Below, piece after piece: positions 34,859-43,146 of a stretch of DNA of 64,000 nucleotides (position 1 is the stretch's first letter; each line of letters opens with the position of its first letter). Source of the DNA: Azoarcus sp. L1K30 (GTDB taxonomy: Bacteria; Pseudomonadota; Gammaproteobacteria; Burkholderiales; Rhodocyclaceae). A model generated the notes under the pieces. That model saw only the letters and a list, made by a program, of their open reading frames with translations, was not told the origin of the DNA and made no database searches. The DNA lies in contig NZ_JAGRRD010000001.1 of assembly GCF_018122735.1 (NCBI RefSeq), positions 557,538 through 621,537 on the forward strand. Reading direction: 5' to 3'. The translations under genes and the position numbers were made by a program.

Positions 34859-36931
34859 ATGCCCATTCGCCTTAAGTCGGTTTCGCTCGCCATGTTGGCT
34901 GCGATCATGTTTCCCTGCAGGTTCTCTGTTGCCGAAGAATCAGGTCGGACGTCGGTTCAGGCGCCGGAGGCCGAGAAACAGCTCTCCGCGGTTGTGGTCT
35001 CCTCGAGTGCGCTCGCCCTCAGCGAAGCGACGATGAGTACGCCCGTGACCGTTCTTACGGGCATCGATCTACTGACACGCAGTGTCGCGACGCTCGGCGA
35101 GACCCTCGAAGGGACGCCCGGCATGACGAGCACCCATTTTGGTGCCGGGGCGAGTCGCCCGATCATTCGTGGCATGGATGGCGCGCGTGTCAAGGTTCTG
35201 GTTGACGGTTCAGAAATCATGGACGCCTCGACTATCAGTCCCGATCATGCCGTTGCTGTCGAGCCGATGTCTGCTTCCCAGATCGAAGTGCTGCGTGGAC
35301 CGTCTGCCCTCGCCTACGGGGGAGGTGCGATAGGCGGTGTCGTCAATATCCTGGATGACAGGATTCCCACTGCTATGCCGCGTAATGGGCTTGAGGGGCG
35401 TATCGACCTGCAAGCCGATACGGCGGCCAATCAAACCGCGATGGGTGTTGGTGTGACCGCCGGCGGCCGCAATGTCGCGATCCATGCAGAGGGACTGACG
35501 CGGGACGCGAGTGACTATCGGGTCGGAAACGGCTGGACATCCGGAAGCCGGGTTGAAGGCGCCTACAATCAAACGCAGAGTGGAAGTCTGGGCGTCTCCT
35601 GGGTCGCCGATCGCGGTTACTTGGGTCTGGCTTATTCGAGCCAGCGCAACGAGTACGGTTTGCCGGGACACAGTCACGAACTCGAAGCGTGCCACACGCA
35701 TGGAGATCACCTGCATTGCGGCTCGCATGATGGCGATGACGGTCACGCGCATGAGGGCGTTGCCGACGAAGGGGTGCCGTACGTCAGGCTCGAGAGCGAC
35801 CGCTGGGACTTGCGCGGTGAATATCTGGCGCCCATCGCGGGCATTGCCAGCGTGCGCATGCGCGCGAATCTGACGGACTATGCACACGACGAACTCGAAG
35901 ACGGCGAAGTGGCGACGCGCTTCCGCAACAAGGCGCATGATGCACGGCTCGAACTCACGCACGAACCCTTCGGTGGTTTGAAGGGGGTGGTCGGGGTGCA
36001 GAGTTCGGAGCGGGATTTCAGCGCGCTGGGCGAGGAGGCCTACATACAGCCGACCCTGACGCGTCGGCGGGCGATCTTCCTGATCGAGGAGCACACCAGT
36101 GGCCCATGGCGCTTCGAAGCAGGGCTGCGGCGCGAATGGCAGACGGTCGAGACGGATACCTCTGCAGACCGGCGCGAAGATGGAATGTCGGCGTCGCTGG
36201 GTACCGTGTGGCGTTTCGCTCCCCAGTACGCGCTGGGCTTGACGTTTTCCCGCGCCCAGCGCCTGCCGACTGCAGAGGAACTCTATGCTGACGGACTGCA
36301 TGCGGCAACCCGCACCATCGAGCGTGGCAATGCCAGTCTCGAGCCGGAAACGTCGCGCAATATCGACCTGACACTGAAGAAGCTCGAGGGTGACACGACC
36401 TTCACCCTGGGGGTTTTTCGTAACCGTATTTCCGACTACATCCACGCCCACACCCTGGATGCAATCGACGATGTGCAGTTGATCGAGTACGCCCAGCGCG
36501 ACGCCACCTTTGCCGGGGTGGAAGGCGAAATCCGGCAGCGCGTGAACAGGGTGCTGGGAGTGGCGGTATTTGGCGACTATGTGCGGGCACGCCTGGCGGC
36601 GGGCGAAGGAGACCGGGACTTGGCGCGCATTCCTGCCCATCGCGTCGGCGTCCGGGTCGATGGGCGCTGGCAGGGCTGGGGCGGCGAGCTCGAGTGGTAT
36701 CGCGTCGGCCGCCAGAATGACATCGCAGCCTTCGAGGCTGCCACGCCCGGCTACAACATGCTCAACCTGAGCGCGAATTACAGCTTCAGGTCAGGGGAGA
36801 TCGCGTATGCGTTCTACGTCAGGGCCAGCAACCTGGGCGATGTGCTTGCGTACAGCCATACGTCCTTCATCAAGGATATGGCGCCGCTGACGGGGCGCAA
36901 TCTGACGATCGGTGTCAGGGCTTCGTTCTGA
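34859..36931 (+). CDS. TonB-dependent outer-membrane receptor, ZnuD-like
   Basis: A 690-residue receptor with a signal peptide ending near FSVAEE. The plug domain (about 45-160) has RPIIRGMDGARVKVLVDGSE and SALAYGGGAIGGVVNI. A 22-strand barrel ends in an aromatic residue (GVRASF). An extracellular loop near residues 275-310 is packed with His and Asp (GHSHELEACHTHGDHLHC, then GHAHEG), as in ZnuD zinc receptors. It sits between a His/Cys-rich protein and DUF1826, both consistent with zinc uptake. No ABC transporter znuABC is in the window. Confidence 0.85.
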   Translation: MPIRLKSVSLAMLAAIMFPCRFSVAEESGRTSVQAPEAEKQLSAVVVSSSALALSEATMSTPVTVLTGIDLLTRSVATLGETLEGTPGMTSTHFGAGASRPIIRGMDGARVKVLVDGSEIMDASTISPDHAVAVEPMSASQIEVLRGPSALAYGGGAIGGVVNILDDRIPTAMPRNGLEGRIDLQADTAANQTAMGVGVTAGGRNVAIHAEGLTRDASDYRVGNGWTSGSRVEGAYNQTQSGSLGVSWVADRGYLGLAYSSQRNEYGLPGHSHELEACHTHGDHLHCGSHDGDDGHAHEGVADEGVPYVRLESDRWDLRGEYLAPIAGIASVRMRANLTDYAHDELEDGEVATRFRNKAHDARLELTHEPFGGLKGVVGVQSSERDFSALGEEAYIQPTLTRRRAIFLIEEHTSGPWRFEAGLRREWQTVETDTSADRREDGMSASLGTVWRFAPQYALGLTFSRAQRLPTAEELYADGLHAATRTIERGNASLEPETSRNIDLTLKKLEGDTTFTLGVFRNRISDYIHAHTLDAIDDVQLIEYAQRDATFAGVEGEIRQRVNRVLGVAVFGDYVRARLAAGEGDRDLARIPAHRVGVRVDGRWQGWGGELEWYRVGRQNDIAAFEAATPGYNMLNLSANYSFRSGEIAYAFYVRASNLGDVLAYSHTSFIKDMAPLTGRNLTIGVRASF

Positions 36932-36998
36932 GGCAGTTCAGCGCGCAGATCCGGGGGGGCGACCCGCGACCTGGGGGATACATGATCGGATTGGATCA

Positions 36999-37700
36999 AT
37001 GAACATGAAGACCTGTCATATGGAGTACGGGAGTGAGCATTCGCCCGTGGGCCTTCCGCCTTTATCCGGCAGCGAGATCGGACACACGGTGAGCAGCACG
37101 AACGTTGCTGATCTTGCGCAAATTCTCGTGCCGGAGGTTCAACTTGCAGTGTGGCAGCGTGGTGCGATTGCTTCTGTCGTCAATGATCTTATTGCGCGGC
37201 AGACCACGTCAGTATCCGGCTTTCGCACCGTGATCGACGCCGGGGCGGTGCGCGACCTCGCCCCGCCTGATTCATGGTCGGACTGCGATGGTCTGATCGA
37301 GGATCTGGGCCTCCTGTCCGAGTTGCTCGTCGAATTGACCGGCTGCGAGCGCGTCGGACTGCGGGTCGAGACCATCGATCGTGCGATGTGCCCTCGCTTT
37401 CACGTTGATCATCTCAGTGTGCGGCTCCTGTGTACCTATCGGGGGCCGGGTACGGAGTGGATTGACGACAGTGCAGTTGACCGCGGCAGACTCGGGGCTG
37501 GCGCGGCGGGCAATCCGGACGAGCTGTCCGGATTGCTTGGTCCCGGAGCCCGCATTGAGCGGATACCTACGTTCAGTGTCGCGCTGTTGAAGGGGGCACG
37601 CTGGCCGGGCAATGACGCACGCGGCCTCATCCACCGCTCGCCCGCAATCGAGGCCGCATGCAGTCCTCGCGTGCTCGTGGCGATGGACCCGTTGTGGTAA
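36999..37700 (+). CDS. DUF1826 family protein
   Basis: A 233-residue soluble protein. The C-terminal half has the DUF1826 core, CPRFHVDHLSVRLLCTYRGP followed by GTEW, where His and Asp could bind metal. The family is, to my knowledge, often found near Zur-controlled zinc genes. It follows the ZnuD-like receptor by 67 bases. Starts at 36999 or 37005 are both possible and neither has a strong ribosome-binding site. Molecular function unknown. Confidence 0.75.
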   Translation: MNMKTCHMEYGSEHSPVGLPPLSGSEIGHTVSSTNVADLAQILVPEVQLAVWQRGAIASVVNDLIARQTTSVSGFRTVIDAGAVRDLAPPDSWSDCDGLIEDLGLLSELLVELTGCERVGLRVETIDRAMCPRFHVDHLSVRLLCTYRGPGTEWIDDSAVDRGRLGAGAAGNPDELSGLLGPGARIERIPTFSVALLKGARWPGNDARGLIHRSPAIEAACSPRVLVAMDPLW

Positions 37701-37749
37701 TGGATATGTCGGTGCCCTCAAGGTCATCGAACCCCGGGGCGGGAGGCGC

Positions 37750-38643
37750 TCATGCATCCTGCTCAAGTGCGCTCGAGGCCCCTGCGGCGAGGTCGTGAGA
37801 GAAATGCGCCATCGCAGTCGACTGGACCTGCCAGTGATGCCAGTACAACTCGACGCGTTCGTGCTGGTCGGGTGCCAGGTCCACGAGGCGACTGGCGGTC
37901 ATGGCGCTGCGGGCCTGAATTTCAGGCACGAAACCATAGCCCAGCCCGGATTCGGCAAAGGCCATGAAACCCTCTGACGACGGCACGACGTGGTAGGGGT
38001 AATGACCGCTGTCGAGGCCGAACTGCTTGCGCAGGAATAGCTCGTGCATGTCGTCGTGGCGGCCGAACACGATTGCCGGCGCGATGGCCAGCGCGCTTCG
38101 ACTCAGCCCGTTCGGGAAGTGACGTGCCCGAAAGGCGGGAGACGCGACGCACAGATATCGCATCACGCCGAGTTTGAGCACGGCGCAACCACGCATCGGG
38201 TTTGCACGGGTGCTCACGCAACCCAGCACCTCGCCATTGGCGAGCAGGGCGTGCGTGTGGTCCTGATCATCGACGACACAATCGAGCACCAGCCGTTCTT
38301 CCTGCACCACCCGCTCGATCGCGGGCAGGAACCAGGTGGCCAGGCTGTCGGCATTGACGCCGACGGGCAGGCGCAGGGGGGCACCTTCGGCTCCCGGGTA
38401 CAGTGCCCGCTGCGCCTCGGCTTCGACCAGTCGCAGCTGGGTGAGGTAGGGCAGCAGGCGGCGACCGGCCGGTGTCGGCTGTACCGGCTTGCTGCGTACC
38501 AGCAAAGCCTGCCCGAACTCCGATTCGAGGAGTTTCACCCGCTGCGACACGGCCGACTGGGTGAGTTTGAGGCGGCGCGCCGCGCGTTCGAATCCGCCTT
38601 CCTTCAGTACGGCCTCAAAGGCCAGCAAGCGCGCATCTAACAT
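37750..38643 (-). CDS. argP: LysR-family regulator ArgP/LysG
   Basis: A 297-residue LysR-type activator. The N-terminal winged helix (about 1-60) has AARRLKLTQSAVSQRVKLLE; the effector domain follows. The sequence matches ArgP/IciA/LysG, which senses Lys or Arg and activates the adjacent exporter. It is divergent from a LysE/ArgO gene, 129 bases apart, the classic lysG-lysE arrangement, and the shared gap must hold its operator. Confidence 0.93.
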   Translation of the reverse strand: MLDARLLAFEAVLKEGGFERAARRLKLTQSAVSQRVKLLESEFGQALLVRSKPVQPTPAGRRLLPYLTQLRLVEAEAQRALYPGAEGAPLRLPVGVNADSLATWFLPAIERVVQEERLVLDCVVDDQDHTHALLANGEVLGCVSTRANPMRGCAVLKLGVMRYLCVASPAFRARHFPNGLSRSALAIAPAIVFGRHDDMHELFLRKQFGLDSGHYPYHVVPSSEGFMAFAESGLGYGFVPEIQARSAMTASRLVDLAPDQHERVELYWHHWQVQSTAMAHFSHDLAAGASSALEQDA

Positions 38644-38772
38644 TAGAAAAATGAATGTATATGAAAATTTAACGATATTACTTATTTCATGGCCGGTTCG
38701 CAGCTAGATTGCGTTCATCAAGGGCGGTCCCGCAGCGTGGCGTGGGCGTCCCTTCATCTGTCGGAGCGGAAC

Positions 38773-39387
38773 ATGAATGGCGTTTTTCTGAACGGGTTTG
38801 CGCTGACCCTAGGGCTGACAATCGCGATCGGTGCGCAGAATGCGCATGTATTGCGCCAGGGTTTGCGTGGGGAACATGTGCTGCTCACGGTGGTGGTGTC
38901 GGCGTTGTGCGACATCAGCCTGATCCTGCTGGGCATGGCCGGTCTGGGCAGTGTTTTTTCCGCCAATCCGGACTGGATGGACGGCGCGCGTTATGCGGGT
39001 GCGGCCTTCCTCGGCTGGTACGGGCTGCGCTCACTGCGCGCGGCGCTGCAGGCAAGCCGTCTGCAGATCGAGGGCCGGCAGCGGCGGGCATTGTCGTGGC
39101 GTCAGGCCTTAGTGACGGCCGCCGGTTTCAGTCTGCTCAATCCGCATGCCTATCTCGACACCGTGGTACTGCTGGGGTCGATCGGCAGCAGTCAGGCGGC
39201 CGAACTGCGGCCGCTGTTTACCGCGGGCGCCGTGACCGGGTCGGTGTGCTGGTTCGTACTGCTGGGCTATGGTGCGCGGCTGCTCGCGCCGCTCTTCGAA
39301 CGTCCGCGTGCCTGGCAGTTTCTGGACGGTGGCGTGGCCTTGATGTTGTGGGGGATTGCCGGGTGGCTGCTGCTGGCCTCCCATTGA
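38773..39387 (+). CDS. argO: LysE/ArgO-family basic amino acid exporter
   Basis: A 204-residue inner-membrane exporter with about six membrane segments. Conserved pieces are LTIAIGAQNAHVLRQGLRGE and GFSLLNPHAYLDTVVLLGS. It exports Arg or Lys when internal levels rise and is expected to be switched on by the divergent ArgP. The ATG at 38773 has a GGAG site just upstream. Confidence 0.93.
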   Translation: MNGVFLNGFALTLGLTIAIGAQNAHVLRQGLRGEHVLLTVVVSALCDISLILLGMAGLGSVFSANPDWMDGARYAGAAFLGWYGLRSLRAALQASRLQIEGRQRRALSWRQALVTAAGFSLLNPHAYLDTVVLLGSIGSSQAAELRPLFTAGAVTGSVCWFVLLGYGARLLAPLFERPRAWQFLDGGVALMLWGIAGWLLLASH

Positions 39388-39495
39388 CCCCGTCATTGAG
39401 GGCGTGAAGCGGGTGTGGAAGGCATGGCGTCGGTGCAGGCGCCTTGTCCCTCTCTCTTGATGGCTGGGTGTCGCCGTGCCGCCTGCTGGGGGACG

Positions 39496-42400
39496 TCAGT
39501 GAAAGTCCCGGCTGTGGGTGTCGAGCTGGCCGAGAAGCGACGAATGATCGACGACGTGCCCGGCGATGAGGTGCACCACCTGGCCCTGTCGGCTGATCTG
39601 CCCATACACCCCCAGCAGCCTGGCGCCCAGCAGTTGCCGCCGTTGGCGCTCGACCAGTTCGGGACGCACGATGATGTTGATGAGGCCGGCTTCGTCTTCC
39701 AGCGTGATGAACATCGTGCCTTTTGCCGTGCCGGGGCGCTGCCGACAGGTGACGATGCCGGCGGCGCGGGCGAGCATGCGGTCGGGGCAGTGCATGATTT
39801 CGGCCGCATCCAGAAAGCGCATCTGACGCAAGGTCGCGCGCAACAGGCTCAGCGGGTGGCGACCGAGGGTGAAGCCGAGCTTGTTGTAGTCGCTGCACAG
39901 ATCTTCTGCCGCTGACGGCGGGGCGAAGCGAAGGGCCGTTTCGCTGCCGGCGGCGCCGTTGAGCATCCCCGGCAAGGGGGCGTTGCCGGTGGCCTGCCAC
40001 AGGGCCTGGCGCCGGTTGCCGGCCAGTGATTGCAGGGCGCCTGCGGCGGCCAGGCGCTGCAGGGTGGTGGTATCGAGGCGGGCGCGTGTGGCGAGGTCGG
40101 TCACGTCGGCAAAGGGCCGCGCTGCGCGGGCGGTGACGATGCCTTCGGCAAGGTCGGCACCCAGTCCGCGGATCATGCACAGCCCGAGGCGCACGGCAGG
40201 ATTCGAGCGTGCGGGATCGTGAGCGGAAGCCTCATTGCCCAGCGCCTCCAGCGTGCAATCGCGGGCGCTGGCATTGACGTCAGGGCTACGTACCGTGACC
40301 TGATGGCGGCGCGCATCCTGAATCAGTTGTGAGGGTGAATAAAAGCCCATGGGCTGGCTGTTGAGCAATGCACACAGGAAGATGGCGGGCTCGAAGCATT
40401 TGAGCCAGGCTGAGGCGTAGACCAGCAAGGCGAAGCTGGCTGCATGGGACTCGGGAAAACCGTAGCTGCCGAAGCCCTCGATCTGCCGGCACAGGCGCTC
40501 GGCGAACTCGGCTGCATAGCCCCGCTCCGCCATGCCCTGCAACAGTTTGTCGCGGTAGCGTTCGAGCTCGCCCTTGCGCCGCCATGCCCCCATGGCCCGG
40601 CGCAACTGGTCGGCCTCGCCGCCGGTGAAACCGGCTGCCACCACCGCGAGTTGCATCACCTGTTCCTGGAAGATCGGGATGCCCAGCGTGCGCTCGAGTA
40701 CTTCACGGATCTCCATCCGCAGATCGGCCATCGGGTCTTCGTCACGGGCCTTGCGCGCGCGTGCCTCGAGATAGGGATGGACCATGCCGCCCTGGATCGG
40801 ACCCGGCCGCACGATGGCGACTTCAACTACCAGGTCGTAGAAGCGCTCGGGCCGGAGGCGCGGCAGCATGGTCATCTGCGCCCGCGATTCGATCTGGAAC
40901 ACCCCGATGGTGTCGGCGCGCGACAGCATGGCGTACACCGCCTTTTCCTCGCGCGGAATGTTGGCCAGGGTCAGTGCGGTGCCGCGCCACCTGGACGCCA
41001 TTTCGAGCGCCCGGCGCAGTGCCGAGAGCATGCCCAGCGCGAGCACGTCGACCTTGAGCAGGCCGAGGGTGTCGAGGTCGTCCTTGTCCCACTGCAGCAC
41101 GGTGCGGTCGGGCATCGCGGCGTTCTCGATCGGTACCAGTTCGTCGAGCCGGCCGCGTGCAATGACGAAGCCGCCCACGTGTTGCGACAGATGACGCGGA
41201 AAGCCGATCAGCGTCCGGGTGAGCGTGAGCAGATGGGCGACTTGCGGGCTGTCGGGGTCGAAACCGGCCTCACGCACCCGTTCGGGAATGACCTCGCTGC
41301 CGTCGAACCAGAAGCGGTCGCGCGTCAGGCGCTCGATCTGTGCGGTCTCGAAGCCCAGCGCACGACCGACATCGCGCAGCGCGCTGCGCGAACGGTAGCT
41401 GATGACGGTGGCGGCCAGTGCGGCGCGTTCGCGACCGTACTTGCGATAGATGTACTGAATGACTTCTTCGCGGCGCGAGTGCTCGAAATCGACATCGATG
41501 TCCGGCGGCTCCCTGCGCTCGCGCGAGATGAAACGCTCGACCAGCATGATGCCGAGCGACGGGTCGACCTCGGTAATGCCCAGTGCCCAGCACACCACCG
41601 AATTGGCGGCGGAACCGCGTCCCTGGCACAGGATGCCGGCGCTGCGGGCAAAACGGACGATGTCGTGCACGGTGAGGAAGTAGGCCTCGTAGGCAAGCTC
41701 GCCGATGAGCGTCAGTTCGGTCTCCACCTGGTGGCGGACCCGTGGCGGCGCGGGGTCGTCGTCCGTATTGTCACCGTACGCCAGCGCGGCGTCGGCCGAG
41801 GCGGTCCTGCGATAGCGCCAGCGCAGGCCGGCCTCGACCAGTCTGCGTAGCCAGGACGCGGGGGATTCGGTCGCAGGGACGAGTTCTTCCGGGTATTCGT
41901 AGCGCAGTTCGTCGAGGTTGAAGCTGCAGCGTTCGGCCGCGACCAGGGTTTCGGCCAGCAGATCGGGCGGAAAACGGCGCCCGAGCGCTTCGCGTGCCTG
42001 CAGGCGGCGCTCGGCGTTGCCGGCGAGCGCAAGTCCGGCATCGGCCACGGTCGTGAGCAGACGGGTGGCGGTCAGGACGTCGGCCAGCGGACGGCGGCTG
42101 GCGTCATGCATCAATGCGCCGGTGCTGGCGATCAGGCGCAGCCCTGCGCGTTCGCCGATCAGGCGAAGCTTCTCCAGGCGAGTGGCATCGTGGCCATCGA
42201 GCGTCTGCGTGAAGGCCAGCCAGGCCGCACCGGGGAAGCGGCTGGCCACCCAGTGTGCCGTCGCCTGGGTGTCGGCGTCGGGTTGGCTGGGCGGCAGCAA
42301 CACGACCACGCAATTGTCCAGCCCGTCCTCGAGGTCACTGCGCAGTAACCGGTAATGGCCCTTGCCGGCTGCCCGCCGGCCACGGGTGACCAGGCGCGAG

Positions 42401-42675
42401 AGTTGGCCGTAACCCATGCGGTTGCAGGCCAGTACCACCAGCGCGGGGCCATCCTCGAGTCGAATCTCGCTGCCGATGATGAGCCGGACTGGCAGCGCCT
42501 GCTCGCGAATGCAGCGGTGTGCGCGAACCACACCCGCCAGCGAGCATTCATCGGTGATGGCGAGCGCTTCATAACCGAAGGCCGCCGCCTGTGTGGCCAG
42601 CTCTTCGGGGTGCGAAGCGCCACGCTGGAAGCTGAAGTTCGACAGGCAATGGAGTTCGGCAAAGCGGGGGATCAT
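39496..42675 (-). CDS. dnaE2: Error-prone DNA polymerase DnaE2 (ImuC)
   Basis: A 1059-residue C-family polymerase alpha subunit used in damage-induced mutagenesis. The PHP domain begins FAELHCLSNFSFQRGASHPE, the DnaE2-specific N-terminus. The catalytic palm has PDIDVDFEHSRREEVIQYIY, and helix-hairpin-helix and OB domains follow. A perfect LexA box lies just before the ATG. The usual partners imuA and imuB are not next to it, so it is an orphan here. The start at 42675 has no ribosome-binding site and may be leaderless. Confidence 0.95.
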   Translation of the reverse strand: MIPRFAELHCLSNFSFQRGASHPEELATQAAAFGYEALAITDECSLAGVVRAHRCIREQALPVRLIIGSEIRLEDGPALVVLACNRMGYGQLSRLVTRGRRAAGKGHYRLLRSDLEDGLDNCVVVLLPPSQPDADTQATAHWVASRFPGAAWLAFTQTLDGHDATRLEKLRLIGERAGLRLIASTGALMHDASRRPLADVLTATRLLTTVADAGLALAGNAERRLQAREALGRRFPPDLLAETLVAAERCSFNLDELRYEYPEELVPATESPASWLRRLVEAGLRWRYRRTASADAALAYGDNTDDDPAPPRVRHQVETELTLIGELAYEAYFLTVHDIVRFARSAGILCQGRGSAANSVVCWALGITEVDPSLGIMLVERFISRERREPPDIDVDFEHSRREEVIQYIYRKYGRERAALAATVISYRSRSALRDVGRALGFETAQIERLTRDRFWFDGSEVIPERVREAGFDPDSPQVAHLLTLTRTLIGFPRHLSQHVGGFVIARGRLDELVPIENAAMPDRTVLQWDKDDLDTLGLLKVDVLALGMLSALRRALEMASRWRGTALTLANIPREEKAVYAMLSRADTIGVFQIESRAQMTMLPRLRPERFYDLVVEVAIVRPGPIQGGMVHPYLEARARKARDEDPMADLRMEIREVLERTLGIPIFQEQVMQLAVVAAGFTGGEADQLRRAMGAWRRKGELERYRDKLLQGMAERGYAAEFAERLCRQIEGFGSYGFPESHAASFALLVYASAWLKCFEPAIFLCALLNSQPMGFYSPSQLIQDARRHQVTVRSPDVNASARDCTLEALGNEASAHDPARSNPAVRLGLCMIRGLGADLAEGIVTARAARPFADVTDLATRARLDTTTLQRLAAAGALQSLAGNRRQALWQATGNAPLPGMLNGAAGSETALRFAPPSAAEDLCSDYNKLGFTLGRHPLSLLRATLRQMRFLDAAEIMHCPDRMLARAAGIVTCRQRPGTAKGTMFITLEDEAGLINIIVRPELVERQRRQLLGARLLGVYGQISRQGQVVHLIAGHVVDHSSLLGQLDTHSRDFH

Positions 42676-42681
42676 TTGTTG

Positions 42682-42710
42682 ACTGTAAATAAATACAGAC
42701 TCTGCAGCAA
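42682..42710 (-). promoter_or_regulatory. LexA-controlled promoter of dnaE2
   Basis: Minus strand: TTGCTG (42705-42710), a 17-base spacer and TACAGT (42682-42687). A LexA box CTGT-N8-ACAG (42683-42698) covers the spacer and -10. The -10 ends only 6 bases before the ATG, so transcription would start at or next to the start codon. Confidence 0.8.
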
Positions 42711-42756
42711 TGGCTGTTTTTCTGACCTTTTCGGCGCCGATTCTCAATCAGTAATC

Positions 42757-42800
42757 TTTATCCACGACCGTCGTGGGTGAAGCTGTGGACAAGATGTGGG
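42757..42800 (+). repeat. 44-bp direct repeat, copy A
   Basis: Begins TTTATCCACG and ends GGACAAG-A-TGTGGG; it matches copy B at 36 of 44 positions. It contains TTATCCACG and TGTGGACAA, each one base from a consensus DnaA box on opposite strands, and a 7-1-7 palindrome CCACGAC-C-GTCGTGG (42762-42776) not kept in copy B. Confidence 0.7.
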
Positions 42801-42981
42801 GCACGCCCGGACGTCCTTGAATCGATGCGGGATTCGATGGCTGCTCAAAAAACAGGCAAGCACGCAGAATGCGGTGTTCAGCCCGTCCTTTCGTGTAGAA
42901 ACGGCATTTGTCCAGTGATTTTCCGTTGCGGTTATTACGTATTCGAAGCGCGATTGTGGATAGAAAATGCGATCAAGCCGG

Positions 42982-43025
42982 TTTATCCACGTACGGGGTG
43001 AACGAAGCTGTGGACAAGGTGTGGG
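42982..43025 (+). repeat. 44-bp direct repeat, copy B
   Basis: The second copy, 225 bases from copy A. It keeps both DnaA-box-like 9-mers (42983-42991 and 43009-43017), while the middle of the unit differs. Confidence 0.7.
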
Positions 43026-43146
43026 AGGGTGGGCGAACCGCTTGACGCAGTTGGCTTTTTCCGTGCTGCACAAAAAATGGGCAGTGCCGCGCAAAGCGCC
43101 TAAAATCGAGCTTCCGTCTCATACTCCGCCATCTTCAACATCGCTC

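Larger units (their letters stand above)
42711..43146. other. Long gap with DnaA-box-like 9-mers and a duplicated 44-bp unit
   Basis: No gene is seen here. The dnaE2 promoter occupies the left edge. The rest is richer in A and T than its surroundings. It holds two copies of a 44-bp unit and five 9-mers close to the DnaA box, at 42758-42766, 42784-42792, 42955-42963, 42983-42991 and 43009-43017. It also holds the upstream region of the M61 peptidase gene. Confidence 0.6.

Noticed and set aside
36999..37700. Disruption or frameshift in the DUF1826 gene
   Set aside because: The frame is open and the family core is intact; only the start codon is unclear.
42757..43025. Chromosome origin (oriC)
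   Set aside because: DnaA-box-like 9-mers are present, but no dnaA, dnaN, gidA or clear A/T-rich unwinding element is near, so I keep it only as a possible DnaA-binding site.
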